From Lunularia cruciata (lineage: Eukaryota; Streptophyta; Marchantiopsida; Lunulariales; Lunulariaceae), in NCBI GenBank assembly GCA_948567375.1, contig OX419761.1:26078243-26142242 (forward strand): DNA of 64,000 nucleotides, given 5' to 3'. Below the pieces are notes generated by a model that was not told the DNA's origin, made no database searches, and saw only the letters and a list, made by a program, of their open reading frames with translations. The position numbers and the translations under genes are program-made. This document shows positions 45,871-55,969 of the stretch, piece after piece; positions within the stretch are counted from its first letter, which is position 1, and each line of letters starts with the position of its first letter.

Positions 45871-45975
45871 TTTGCACCGTTCACACCATTGATTCTTGGA
45901 TTTTTTTTTTTTTCGAAGGTTTGAGAGAGGAGATTTTCCCGAAAATTCAGAAACTCATATCTCAGCACTTGCTCA

Positions 45976-47381
45976 TCCAAACCTTTCGATTTTGGTCTCG
46001 TTTGAAGCGCCTTGCCAAGAGCTTTCCATGGACACCAAGAATGCACGATTCTGAGCCTTGTTGCGCAAGTTATGGGTACTTGAATTTTCTGACACAGGTT
46101 CAATATTTGAGAGTTCGTTTCTTCATCACCAGGAGTCCAAATTGAGTGATTTTTATGGCATTGGATGCGCCTTGAAGAGCTCTTTCGATTGATATAAAGC
46201 ATGCTGGAAACCCACATCTGTGCAGAGAGTTACAAGGATTCGAATTCTGTCATCTTGGGCAGATTTTAGGGTTTGGACTATCAATTCGAATGACTGTATC
46301 TCTGCCACTACTTGGACAAATGGAGTGATTGAAGTCTCATTAGAAGCGCTATGCTGAGAGCTTTCTTTCAAGGTAAAGCTTGTCCAGTTTGGAGCAGTAC
46401 TCAGGGAGATCTGGATTTTTCAATTCTGAGAAAGTTTTGAGTAGTCCTTGTTATTGTGCGAGAATTGGAAAGGCTATTGCTCTGTGGTCACAAGTGCAAA
46501 TCCAGTGAAAGTTGCTGCATCAGAATCTATGATTTCCAAGCTCTCTTTCAAGGCCAAGCTCGCAGCACATGGAGGTCTGAGCAAGCAGTGGTGGTAATTC
46601 TCATTCTGTCACATCTCGTGCATCTTGGTGTTTGGAGTACCAACTTTGCAGTGCCAGTTCTCCTCACTCACAGATCCAATCTAGGTGATTCTTGAGTCAT
46701 AAGAACCACATGGTCATAGGCTTTCTATTAAGTCCATACTTGAAAGATTTGGATATCCAACGCAGATGATATGACCATTTGTTTCACTGTAGCACTTGCA
46801 ACTACATGGTGTTAAAATCTGCACATGTGAAGTAGGATTGCTCTGTACTTATAGGTCCAAATCAAGTGGTTTTTGTGGCAATAGAACAAGCATTGTGCAA
46901 GGTTTCTATAGAGTTTTGATTTGTAGAAATTGAAGGTCAGATAAGGAAGTTGTGATAGTTTTAAATCTGTGACTCTTTGGACATCATAACATTGTGAAGT
47001 GCAAATTCAAGCTATTGTATCTTTGTACTCAATGATCCAAATGAAGTGATCTTTGTGTCTTTAGAATCAGCTCCCTCAGACCTTTAGACTGAAAATTGAT
47101 TGCTATAGGTTAGGTCACAAATTAGAAGCTCTAGGTCCCTCAAATTTCGCAGCCTTTGGTATCTATGTGCACTGCAGATTTGAAAGATAGTATCTTTGCA
47201 CTCACATATTCAAATGAGATGATTCTTATCTCATTAGAATTAGTTTTTCAAGGTCTTTATTTCAACACCAGCCTAGTAGTGCTTATTGTAAAACAGTAGT
47301 GCTACCTACTTGAAAATCCTAAAGTTTTGGTGTTGGAAGTAAAACTTCCAGATTGACCGTGAGTGATAAGTGATTGTCACA
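45976..47381 (+). repeat. LINE 5' UTR: eight ~180-bp monomers, copy R
   Basis: Core starts near 45,976, 46,136, 46,315, 46,495, 46,675, 46,856, 47,036 and 47,209. Spacings are 160, 179, 180, 180, 181, 180 and 173. ORF1 begins where a ninth core would fall. Confidence 0.87.
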
Positions 47382-48221
47382 ATGGAGGAGTCCAAGATGG
47401 TGAAAGACATTGCTGATATAGCCATGAAGCAACAACAATTAGCTGAAATGTATAGGAAAGCAAATGATTTCCACAAGGACCTTAGAAGCTTCATGGCACC
47501 TATGTCCCAGTGCATGAGTACTCTCATGACTGATATGGAATTTGTAAAGGTTGAGATCAGTAGTGTCAAAGAGTCTTTGAACCTAGTCAATCAAGAGATT
47601 CAAGACCTCAAGAAGAGTTCTATCTCTTTGTTAACATCAACCAAGGGGATGGTTGATGCTACCGAGAAAGTTGCTTCCTTGGGAGCACAAGCCAACGATA
47701 TTGCTACACAAGGCGGAGGGCTCCAACAGATTGTGGACACATTAGAAGTGAAGATGAAGTCTTATGCTGAAGCTACTAAGGTGGCTCAAATCTCTTGCTT
47801 GCAAGAGCATGAGGTTGAGAAGGAGAACCAATTGGTCAAAATGAAGAACTTGAGAATTTCAGGTTTGCCAGAGACTGAGAAGGAAGACACCAAGGCCATA
47901 GTATGTGAGTTTATTGCTGATTCTTTGAGAGTCCATGATCCTCAGATTTTGCAAGCATATAGATTGGGACAACAAGGTGCACAACCAAGAAGCATTTTGG
48001 TGAGGTTTGGCTCAGAAACTCAAAGGAATACAGTGATGGATAGCAAGGCTATACTGAAGGGGCGGCGTATTTGGTTGGACCCTGATCTCACACCTCTCCA
48101 ATGGCAAGCAAAGAAGGGAGAATTAGCAAAAGTGAAGGAGGCTCAACAAGCAGGTTTTGTTGCATTCTTGAGAGACAATAGAGCTGTGATCACCCAAAGG
48201 AAGTTGTCAACTACCGCATAG
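47382..48221 (+). CDS. LINE ORF1 protein, copy R, intact
   Basis: 279 aa from ATG (MEESKMVKDIADIAMKQQQ). The N-terminal half (residues ~10-135) is diverged from the other copies but keeps the coiled-coil character. The C-terminal half from ~residue 140 (KNLRISGLPETEKED, AYRLG, RSILVRFGSETQ, RRIWLDPDLTP) is nearly identical to them. The frame ends GCA TAG at 48,219-48,221 and runs straight on into ORF2. It is probably an RNA-binding chaperone of the element RNP. Confidence 0.85.
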   Translation: MEESKMVKDIADIAMKQQQLAEMYRKANDFHKDLRSFMAPMSQCMSTLMTDMEFVKVEISSVKESLNLVNQEIQDLKKSSISLLTSTKGMVDATEKVASLGAQANDIATQGGGLQQIVDTLEVKMKSYAEATKVAQISCLQEHEVEKENQLVKMKNLRISGLPETEKEDTKAIVCEFIADSLRVHDPQILQAYRLGQQGAQPRSILVRFGSETQRNTVMDSKAILKGRRIWLDPDLTPLQWQAKKGELAKVKEAQQAGFVAFLRDNRAVITQRKLSTTA

Positions 48222-51200
48222 CAATTCCAGACCCTTAGAGTGTTGTTTTGGAATGTTCATGGTCTCACACATACCAAGTACTCAAGCGCTAAACCTGTGT
48301 GGGATAATGCTGATCTGATCAATCTTGTGGAGACATGGGAACACGAAGGAAACACCATTCAAGACATTGAAGGTTTCATTCTTGTTGGTTCAACTTGGAA
48401 CAAGCGGAGGCAACACAAAGGAAGGGGCTTTGGAGGTATTGCAACTTACGTCAGATTTGGCTTTGAAAAGTCAGTCTCTTTGATAGGTCAAGACTCAAGT
48501 GGACAATACCAATGGCTGAGGATTGGAGGAGTTGCTACACCTTGCTTCCTTGCTGTTTGTTACTTTGCCCCATTGACATCACCAATCTATTCAAGCGGAT
48601 CTCTCAACACCATGCAGCCTTTCCACTCCTTGACAAAGGATGTGTTGGAATTTCAAAGTAAAGGTGCAGTATTTATCCTTGGTGATTTCAATGCTAGGAT
48701 CCAAACCTCTCAGATTCCTGAGTTTAGTGACCGTGAGAATGACCCTTTCCATAGCTTGATAGATCATTCTAGTGCTTGGTCCCGCTCTTCCAAAGACCTC
48801 ATATCCAACTCCATGAGTGAGCACTTTTTGAGCTTTGGTACCAATTGTAGCTTGAAGATCTTGAATGGCCTTTCTCAATTTCCAGAAACTTGTAAGAGCA
48901 CATGCTTTGCTTCAGGTGGATCCAGCACTATAGATTATATGCTCACCTCACCCAGTGATATACACATTGTCTCAGATTTTGTTGTTTTAGATCCTCAACC
49001 TGAATCTGACCATGCACCTTTATCTTGTGTCATCCTTCTTTCTTGCCTCAATAGAACCACATTACCTATTGATCATGCCTTTAGAGGGAAACTCCGTCTT
49101 GATTTTCACAAGCGAGATTTGTACCAACAAGCTATCCATGAGAAATTGAGCTCTATGGAGTGGAGTTCTGATTTTCAACAACGCAGTGACCAGTTGGTTG
49201 AACTTCTTCAATCTACATCAACAACTCTATTTCCACGAGGTTCTCACAGGAAGAGACTTGGTCTCCCTTGCAATAGGTGGTTTGATGCTGATTGTAAAAT
49301 TGCAAGGATGAAAGCTATGGATAGGTCTCTTGATCAGATTGCACAAAATCAGGCTTTTGTCTCTTATAGAAAGTTGGTGAAGTGCAAGAAGCGAGCGTTC
49401 TTGAGACTCAAGGGGGTTGAGTTGAGCAATGAATTGAGGAGCAATCCCAAGGCTTTTTGGCAGAAAGTAACCATCAGATCTCCATCTCCATCGCTAGACC
49501 CGAACGAGCTTTGTGAATATGTGAAGAATCTGTATTTTTTCCCTGATGCTCCAAGCATGGCACCTTGCCTTGGATCTGCTCTCACCATCTCTGAAGCTGA
49601 TGTCCACTACCAATTGAAGAAGTTGGCCAATGGTAAGGCTGAAGACCTTGATGGACTATGTGTTGAACTACTTAAGTGGGGTGGTAGCCATCTGATTTCA
49701 GTACTCACTTCTCTCTTGAATGAGGCCATCAGGTGTGGTTTTCCTGATAGATGGTGCTTCAAGAAGGTTGTTCCTATTCACAAGTCTGGTCAGAGAGATA
49801 TTGTCACCAATTACCGTACCATTCTAGTGGGTAGTATCTTTGCCAAGTTGTACGGTCGAATTTTGGAGACTAGGTTGAGTACTTGGGCTGAAAAGTACAG
49901 AATTCGAGCTAAGTGCCAAGCGGGTTTCAGATCAGGCTTTAGTACTTTGGATCATCTATTGGTACTCCATGTTTTGTGGTGGAAATCTAAAGGTGTTGGG
50001 AGAGCTCTCTATGTTGCATTTATTGATTTCAGGAAGGCCTTTGATAAGGTGCTTAGGAAATCATTAAGTGAGAGACTCATGGAAGTTGGTGTTTCAGCCG
50101 ATCTGATTGGTGCTATCTCTAGACTCTATGAGAAGGTGGTTGTGAAACTTTCATCTTTGAGCTCTCAAGATGTCCTTAGCACAATGGGTGTGATTCAAGG
50201 TTGCTCTCTATCCCCAACATTGTTTGGAATCTTCATCGATGATCTAGAGAGGGTGCTCATGGAAGCTGGAGCTACAGGTGTACAAGTTGGCTCTTTGATG
50301 ATACATGCACTACTGTATGCGGATGATGTAGTGCTCCTCTCACCCAATCCACAAAGTTTACAGAAGTTGTTGGATTCTCTTCTCTTGTTTTGCAATCAAA
50401 CAAAGATGGAGGTGAACCTTGACAAGTCCAAGGTGATGGTGGTGGGTTCTAAAGGTGTCACACCTTTCTCTTTCGACGGACAGCAATTGGAGCAGGTTTC
50501 TTCTTACAAGTACTTGGGCCTTGAGTTTTCTCATGACTATAGTTGGTCTACTTGTGTGAAGATGAGAATCAATGCAGGCTTTAGAGCTTTGTATTCACTC
50601 ATGAATCGCTCTAGACTTGCTCACCTTGCCACATTGGAGTTGAAGAAGGTGCTGTTCAGATCTCTTGTGCAGCCGGTGGTTCTCTATGGTGCTCAGATTT
50701 GGGGTCCAGGTACTAAGAAGACATGGTGGCAAAAGGTGGAGAAAGTTCAGAAATTGTTTTTGTGTGATGAACTTGGGGTGAGGACTCAAACTCCTTATGT
50801 ATTGCTGCTTGCTGAAACCGGGTTTTTGCCTCTTGAGGCTGAAGCTTTGTTTTTAGCTATCACATATGCCACTAAGGTGAGGTCCATGGAGCATGAGAGA
50901 CTTCCCTACCAAGCTTTTTGTGCCACTCTATCTGTCGGTTGGTATACAGATCTGGTTGCATGGGCCACCAGGTGGAATGTTTGTGAGCGACATTGGAAGT
51001 TGGAGCCTATTGCACTACGAGAAGTGATCAAGGAGCAGTTTTTACTTCACTTATGGCAGCAACCCGGTACCAAGATGGTGTTCTATCAGCAATTTGTAAA
51101 TCCTATGTTGGTGTATTGTGAGCAAGATTATCTCTTGGCTAGGATTTCTACTTCACTTAGACATGTTATCGCTCAATATAGAACTAGTTCTCATAGACTA

Positions 51201-51455
51201 GAAGTAGAACAAGGACGTTGGCAGCAAATAGAGCACTCCATGCGACTTTGCAAATTGTGTATTATGAGCAAAGTTGAGGATGAGCATCATGTGTTGATTG
51301 TTTGCCCTTGTTACATGCAGATTAGAGTTAGACATCAGATTACTTGTAGTGATTTCTCAACTCTCTTACAAGTTGAAGCTTTAGCGTTAGGGAAGTACAT
51401 GACCGAGGTTAGTTTACATCGGACCAATTTGTTACAGATTGGTCAGATGCCCTAG
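48222..51455 (+). CDS. LINE ORF2 polyprotein (APE endonuclease + RT), copy R, intact
   Basis: 1,077 codons after the UAG, starting QFQTLRVLFWNVHG, with no ATG before about codon 130. Catalytic Glu in LVETW (~37), GDFNARI (~153), SDHAPLS (~260), RT AFIDFRKAFDKV (~598), GVIQGCSLSPTLF (~655), YADDVVLL (~698) and a Cys/His cluster CKLC...EDEHH...CPC (~1,009). All key residues are present. There is no RNase H domain. The RT motif QGCSLSPTLF differs from the RQGDPLSP usual in plant L1 elements. Confidence 0.88.
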   Translation, partial: QFQTLRVLFWNVHGLTHTKYSSAKPVWDNADLINLVETWEHEGNTIQDIEGFILVGSTWNKRRQHKGRGFGGIATYVRFGFEKSVSLIGQDSSGQYQWLRIGGVATPCFLAVCYFAPLTSPIYSSGSLNTMQPFHSLTKDVLEFQSKGAVFILGDFNARIQTSQIPEFSDRENDPFHSLIDHSSAWSRSSKDLISNSMSEHFLSFGTNCSLKILNGLSQFPETCKSTCFASGGSSTIDYMLTSPSDIHIVSDFVVLDPQPESDHAPLSCVILLSCLNRTTLPIDHAFRGKLRLDFHKRDLYQQAIHEKLSSMEWSSDFQQRSDQLVELLQSTSTTLFPRGSHRKRLGLPCNRWFDADCKIARMKAMDRSLDQIAQNQAFVSYRKLVKCKKRAFLRLKGVELSNELRSNPKAFWQKVTIRSPSPSLDPNELCEYVKNLYFFPDAPSMAPCLGSALTISEADVHYQLKKLANGKAEDLDGLCVELLKWGGSHLISVLTSLLNEAIRCGFPDRWCFKKVVPIHKSGQRDIVTNYRTILVGSIFAKLYGRILETRLSTWAEKYRIRAKCQAGFRSGFSTLDHLLVLHVLWWKSKGVGRALYVAFIDFRKAFDKVLRKSLSERLMEVGVSADLIGAISRLYEKVVVKLSSLSSQDVLSTMGVIQGCSLSPTLFGIFIDDLERVLMEAGATGVQVGSLMIHALLYADDVVLLSPNPQSLQKLLDSLLLFCNQTKMEVNLDKSKVMVVGSKGVTPFSFDGQQLEQVSSYKYLGLEFSHDYSWSTCVKMRINAGFRALYSLMNRSRLAHLATLELKKVLFRSLVQPVVLYGAQIWGPGTKKTWWQKVEKVQKLFLCDELGVRTQTPYVLLLAETGFLPLEAEALFLAITYATKVRSMEHERLPYQAFCATLSVGWYTDLVAWATRWNVCERHWKLEPIALREVIKEQFLLHLWQQPGTKMVFYQQFVNPMLVYCEQDYLLARISTSLRHVIAQYRTSSHRLEVEQGRWQQIEHSMRLCKLCIMSKVEDEHHVLIVCPCYMQIRVRHQITCSDFSTLLQVEALALGKYMTEVSLHRTNLLQIGQMP

Positions 51456-51567
51456 GCCCTTGCCTAGGCTCACATTTCATGTGTTTTGTATTGTGTTTCT
51501 AGCCTTTTGACTCTTTGGGTCTTTCAGGCTTTATATTTCATTGTTTCATTGTTTCATTGTTTGTTTC

Positions 51568-53856
51568 ACTTTGAAACTCTAACACATCCTTCGTCAAGGA
51601 ATGGAAAGGCTGCATGGTGTTGAGAAGTCCACTTGAATAGATTGGTGATGTCAACGGGGCAAAGTAACAAACAGCAATGAAGCAAGGTGTGGCAACTCCT
51701 CTAATCCTCAGCCATTGGTATTGTCCACTTGAATCTTGACCTATCAAAGAGACTGATTTCTCAAAGCCAAATCTGATGTAAGTAGCAATACCTCCAAAGC
51801 ACCTTCCTTTGTGTTGTCTCCGCTTGTTCCAGGTTGAACCAACAAGAGTGAATCCTTCAATGTCTTGGATGGTGTTTCCTTCATGTTCCCATGTCTCCAC
51901 AAGATTGATCAGATCAGCATCATTCCACAAAGGCTTAGCGCTGGAGTACTTGGTATGTGTGAGCCCATGAACATTCCAAAACAGCACTCTAAAGGTCTGG
52001 AATTGCTATGCAGTAGCTGATAATTTCTTTTGAGTAATCACAGCTCTATTATCTCTCAAGAATGCAACAAAACCTGCTTGTTGAGCCTCCTTCACTTTTG
52101 CTAATTCTCCCTCCTTTGCTTGCCATTGGAGAGGTGTGAGATCAGGGTCCAACCAGATACGGCGCCCCTTTAGTATAGCTTTGTTCCCCATCACTGCATT
52201 CCTTTGAGTTTCTGAGCCAAACCTCACCAAAATGCTTCTTGGTTGTGCACCTTGTTGTCCCAATCTATATGCTTGCAAAATCTGAGGATCATGGACTCTC
52301 AAAGAATCAGCAATAAACTCACACACTATGGCCTTGGTGTCTTCCTTCTCAATCTCAAGCAAACCTGAAATCCTCAAGTTTTTCATTCTGACCAATTGGT
52401 TATCCTTCTCAACCTCATGCTCTTGCAAGTAAGAGATTTGAGCCACCTTCGTAGCTTCAGCATATGACTTCATCTTGACCTCTAATGTGTCAACCATCTC
52501 TTGCAGCCGTCCATTTTGTGAAGCAATGTTGGTGGCTTGTGCTCCCAAGGAAGCAACCTTCTCAGTAGCATTCACCATACCCTTGGTGGAGCCTAACATC
52601 AAATTGCTACTCTTCTTGAGTTCTTGGATATCTATGGTGATTGAATTCAGAGATTCTTTCACAGTCAAGACATCAGCTCTTACGGTTTGCAAATCTGCCA
52701 TAAGAGTGTTCATGCATTGAGACATGGGGGCAAAAAAGCTCTTGAGTTCCTTGTGGAAGTCATTTGCTTTTCTATACATTTCAGCAAGTTGTTGTTGTTT
52801 TGAAGCTATCTCAGCAATGTCTTGCATCATCTTGGAAGCTTCCATTCTAAAAGTTCTAACAGATACTATGAGAATGTATCCTCTGGTTCCCTCACACTCT
52901 GTGAACACCAATAGCTCTACACCAAAAATCAACTCCTTTGGACTTGTAAATCAAAAGTTACAAACTTTTGAATTTGAGTTTTTCCTATATGAACATTTTG
53001 AAATCCTACAGATTTCCAAAATTCATAACCTTGGCTACAGTAATTCAAAATCTACAAGTGATGACTCAATCAAAAGCTCTTGAGAAATTTTATCCAATGA
53101 ATCAAAAACGAACTCATTTGAGCCAATAGACATGAAGTTATGGCCTCTAGAGTTATCTATGGTAAACTTCTAAACCTCATTGAATCACAGAATTCAAATA
53201 CTCATAACTTCAAGCACAAAGCTTCAAATTCTATAAAATGAATTTCAATCAATAGCTCTTGACAAGATGCTTCTAATGAGTCCAAGATCACCTCATTTGA
53301 AGATGTAAGTCCAAAGTTCCAGCCTCTGAAAGTTGTAGATTTGAGCACCACCAATCGCACAAGATCACAAATTGATGAATTTCGAAACTTCTTTCACAGA
53401 ACTCCAATTTCAGCAAGAATTCAAAAGAAAGCCCTCTCACAACTGTTTCCAATGAAACCAAGATTGAAAGATTTGGGCATGGAACCAAAAAGTTACAAGG
53501 TGTTGAAAATTGAGCTCAAACCCTAAAATCCCTGAGAGATGGCAGAATTAGAATCTTCATAAATTTCTTTGTGTATGTGCTGTGCAAGCCCGCCTAGTTT
53601 CAATCAAAAGAGCTTCCAAAGGCGTTTCCAATGCCACAAAAATCACTCCATTTGGACACCATATGATAAAGATTCGAACTCTCAAGTCTAGCTCCTGTGT
53701 CAGACATTTCAATCACTCATAACGTTTCGCACAAAGATTAGAATGACACAATCTTGGTGGCTATGGAAAGGTCTTGGCAAGGCGCTTCGAACGAGACCAA
53801 AACCGCAACGTTTGGACATGTATGTAGGGAGATATGGCTTCTCAAACTTTCGAAAC
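51568..53856 (-). mobile_element. LINE copy Q/S, left half (endonuclease start, ORF1, 5' UTR)
   Basis: Continues copy Q/S across copy R. Endonuclease N-terminus, UAG junction (52,006-52,008), intact ORF1 and a 5' UTR of ~180-bp monomers to ~53,856 (TTTCGAAACTCC on the plus strand). Confidence 0.82.
52006..52845 (-). CDS. LINE ORF1 protein, copy Q/S
   Basis: Intact 279-aa ORF1 from the ATG at 52,845 (MEASKMMQDIAEIASKQQQ). The frame is open upstream of this ATG, but the MEAS start is shared by the other copies. Same domains as copy A. Confidence 0.78.
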   Translation of the reverse strand: MEASKMMQDIAEIASKQQQLAEMYRKANDFHKELKSFFAPMSQCMNTLMADLQTVRADVLTVKESLNSITIDIQELKKSSNLMLGSTKGMVNATEKVASLGAQATNIASQNGRLQEMVDTLEVKMKSYAEATKVAQISYLQEHEVEKDNQLVRMKNLRISGLLEIEKEDTKAIVCEFIADSLRVHDPQILQAYRLGQQGAQPRSILVRFGSETQRNAVMGNKAILKGRRIWLDPDLTPLQWQAKEGELAKVKEAQQAGFVAFLRDNRAVITQKKLSATA

Positions 53857-54640
53857 TCCTCCTAAAGCTTCAACCTGTAAGAGAGTTGAGAAATCACTAC
53901 AAGTAATCTGATGTGTAACTCTAATCTGCATGTACCAAGGGCAATCAACAAACACATGATGCTCATCCTCAACTTTGCTTATAATACACAATTTGCAAAG
54001 TTGCATGGAGTGCTCTATCTGCTGCCAACGTCCTTGTTATAGATTCTCACATTAGAGCACATTGATACTTAGTGCAATCTTAGTACTTGAGTGCATCTAA
54101 GTCACTTTCTTGAATCTTTTGCATAATAGCCTTCATTTGTGTTTTGTCCATCTAATACCATTTATGAAAGGTTACTGATGAATGTGTGAGAAGCCTGACA
54201 ATGCTATACCGCACGAGGAGTCACAAATTTCAAACTATCACAACTTCCTTGTTTGGTCTCCAATTGTAACAAATCAGACCTCAATAGAAACCTTGTGCAA
54301 TACTTGTTTTATTTGCAAAAAAATCACTTGATTTGGACTGATAAGTATAGAGAAATACTACTTCACATGAGTAGATCTTAACACAAAATACTTGGAAGCA
54401 TTAGAGTGAATCAGTTTGTCATATCATCTACCTTGGATACTCAAATTCCTCAACTATAGATTCAATAGAAAGTTTATGATTATGTGGTTCTCATGACATA
54501 AGAATCATGCAAATTGGGTCTATGAGTGAAGAGAATTGGCCTTCCAAAGTTGGTACTATAAACACTAAGATCCAAGAGTTGTGACAGAATTAGAATTGTC
54601 ACCACTATGTCAGATTGGACTAGAGGTTTGCAATCATCCT
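53857..54640 (-). mobile_element. Internally deleted old LINE copy T
   Basis: Read on the minus strand, several monomers of the old-subfamily 5' UTR (54,640 to ~54,038, matching 46,600-47,000) are joined to ~180 bp of ORF2 C-terminus (54,037-53,857, ending in TTACAGGTTGAAGC). The whole of ORF1 and most of ORF2 are gone. Copy Q/S abuts its 3' side. Confidence 0.7.
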
Positions 54641-55969
54641 TGATGGAGCGATAGTGTCAGCTTATGCTCCATTCTCTCTTAGTTGACTCGTCCATTCGTA
54701 GGGCTACTAGAGCACATCTATGCTCTTGCTCTAGCAAGGATGCAGGCTCTTGGATCCTAGCTCAACTGTGCATTAGGGCATTCCAACCTGCTCTATCCAC
54801 TTTCTCTACAACAATGAGGTTCCACCCAGGTTTGGTCTACCCGTTTGCATCTTTGTTACTCACTTGTGAGTGTGGTTTAACACTAGATGCAGCAATTTTC
54901 TATATGATATGGTGTCCTTATGGAGGATAGAGGATAGAGGATATAGTGTTTTTTATGGCACAAGAGAGTGGATACCTTACTTGGAGGAAGTGTTCATATT
55001 CTTTGTAGACAATATGTGTCAGAGCAAACTTATACTTCATCTGAGATGATCAAGTAAAATTGGCAGATGTTGAGGTTATAGACCCTACATGTGATGCAGT
55101 TTTGGAAGGAGTGACACTCATCCTCTTGGATATGCAGTGAGCGGAGCAATAGCATGCAAGGTCTCCAAGTATAGGTTTGCAACAAGGTCACCTCTTTGTT
55201 CCTCTAGCCTTGGAGTTATGTGGAACAAGGGACATGGCGTTCTACACATTTTTTAGGGTCTTTCGGGCTACACATTTCTACACATTTGTTAGGGTCTACT
55301 CTTTGGGTCTTTCGGGCTTTATATTTCACTGTGTATTTCACTGAATACACAAGAGCTTATCATATTAAACGTTGGATGTACCACTCTCACTCTCATACTT
55401 TGTAGCATATTATGGACAATGTGTGTCCATTGCTCTACAAAGAGCATTGGTTGGTGCAATCCATAGGAGAGAAATCATTCTACGTGATGCTTCTTTGGAT
55501 ACTCTAGTAGTTTGTAGACCTTACCACTTGCATAGCTTGGATATCTTAGGTGTGGTAGGGTAGATTTCTCACATTAATACTATTTGGGCCTAGCCCTATT
55601 CTACCTCTTTTGTCTCTCCTTTGTATGCCTTGATTGGCTCTTCCCATCCTTCTTGTGTTATGCGTGTGTGTGGTTGCCTTTTCTCAGTGTGTGAGAAAGC
55701 TCTATGGAGAAACAATTTTAAACAAGCAAGGAGGTCTTTGCCCTCTTGGTTTTCCTCTTTAATCCTTTAGATGTGAACAAGCGGATCATTGCATATTCTA
55801 CTATGTGTTGTCCAGAAAAGGAAAAGAAAAAGTGAAAGGGTTCAATTTTTGCCAATTATTATCAATTTTTTTTTCATTTTAAGTAAAAAGATCTATGTTA
55901 CACACAGTGGAACATTATTTTAATTTGAAATATTTTATGATTTGGGTAGAAGGACTCATTGGTAATATG
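54641..55969. other. Unassigned repetitive DNA between LINE copies
   Basis: An 88-aa plus-strand ORF (54,664-54,930) has no recognisable domain. A short degenerate piece of LINE 3' UTR is present at ~55,295-55,345 (ctttgggtctttcgggctttatatttcac), with partial echoes at 55,255-55,295, and GGATAGA repeats occur near 54,925. From ~55,560 on I see only AT-rich, non-coding sequence. Confidence 0.5.

Larger units (their letters stand above)
45871..51567 (+). mobile_element. LINE copy R, full length with both ORFs intact
   Basis: The 5' UTR has eight monomers, and ORF1 and ORF2 are both open. The 3' UTR has CCTAGGCTCACATTTCATG and a (TTTCATTG)3 tail. ACTTT at 45,866-45,870 and at 51,568-51,572 is the target duplication, and removing the element restores the endonuclease sequence of copy Q/S exactly. 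This is the best candidate in the window for a mobile master copy. Confidence 0.88.

Noticed and set aside
45976-47381. Regular ~180-bp spacing considered as a satellite or CRISPR-like array
   Set aside because: The units are diverged, always sit directly ahead of LINE ORF1, and have no short repeats with unique spacers. They belong to the LINE 5' UTR.
54664-54930. 88-aa plus-strand ORF between LINE copies
   Set aside because: No domain, no splice or start support, and set in repeat debris. Not called as a gene.
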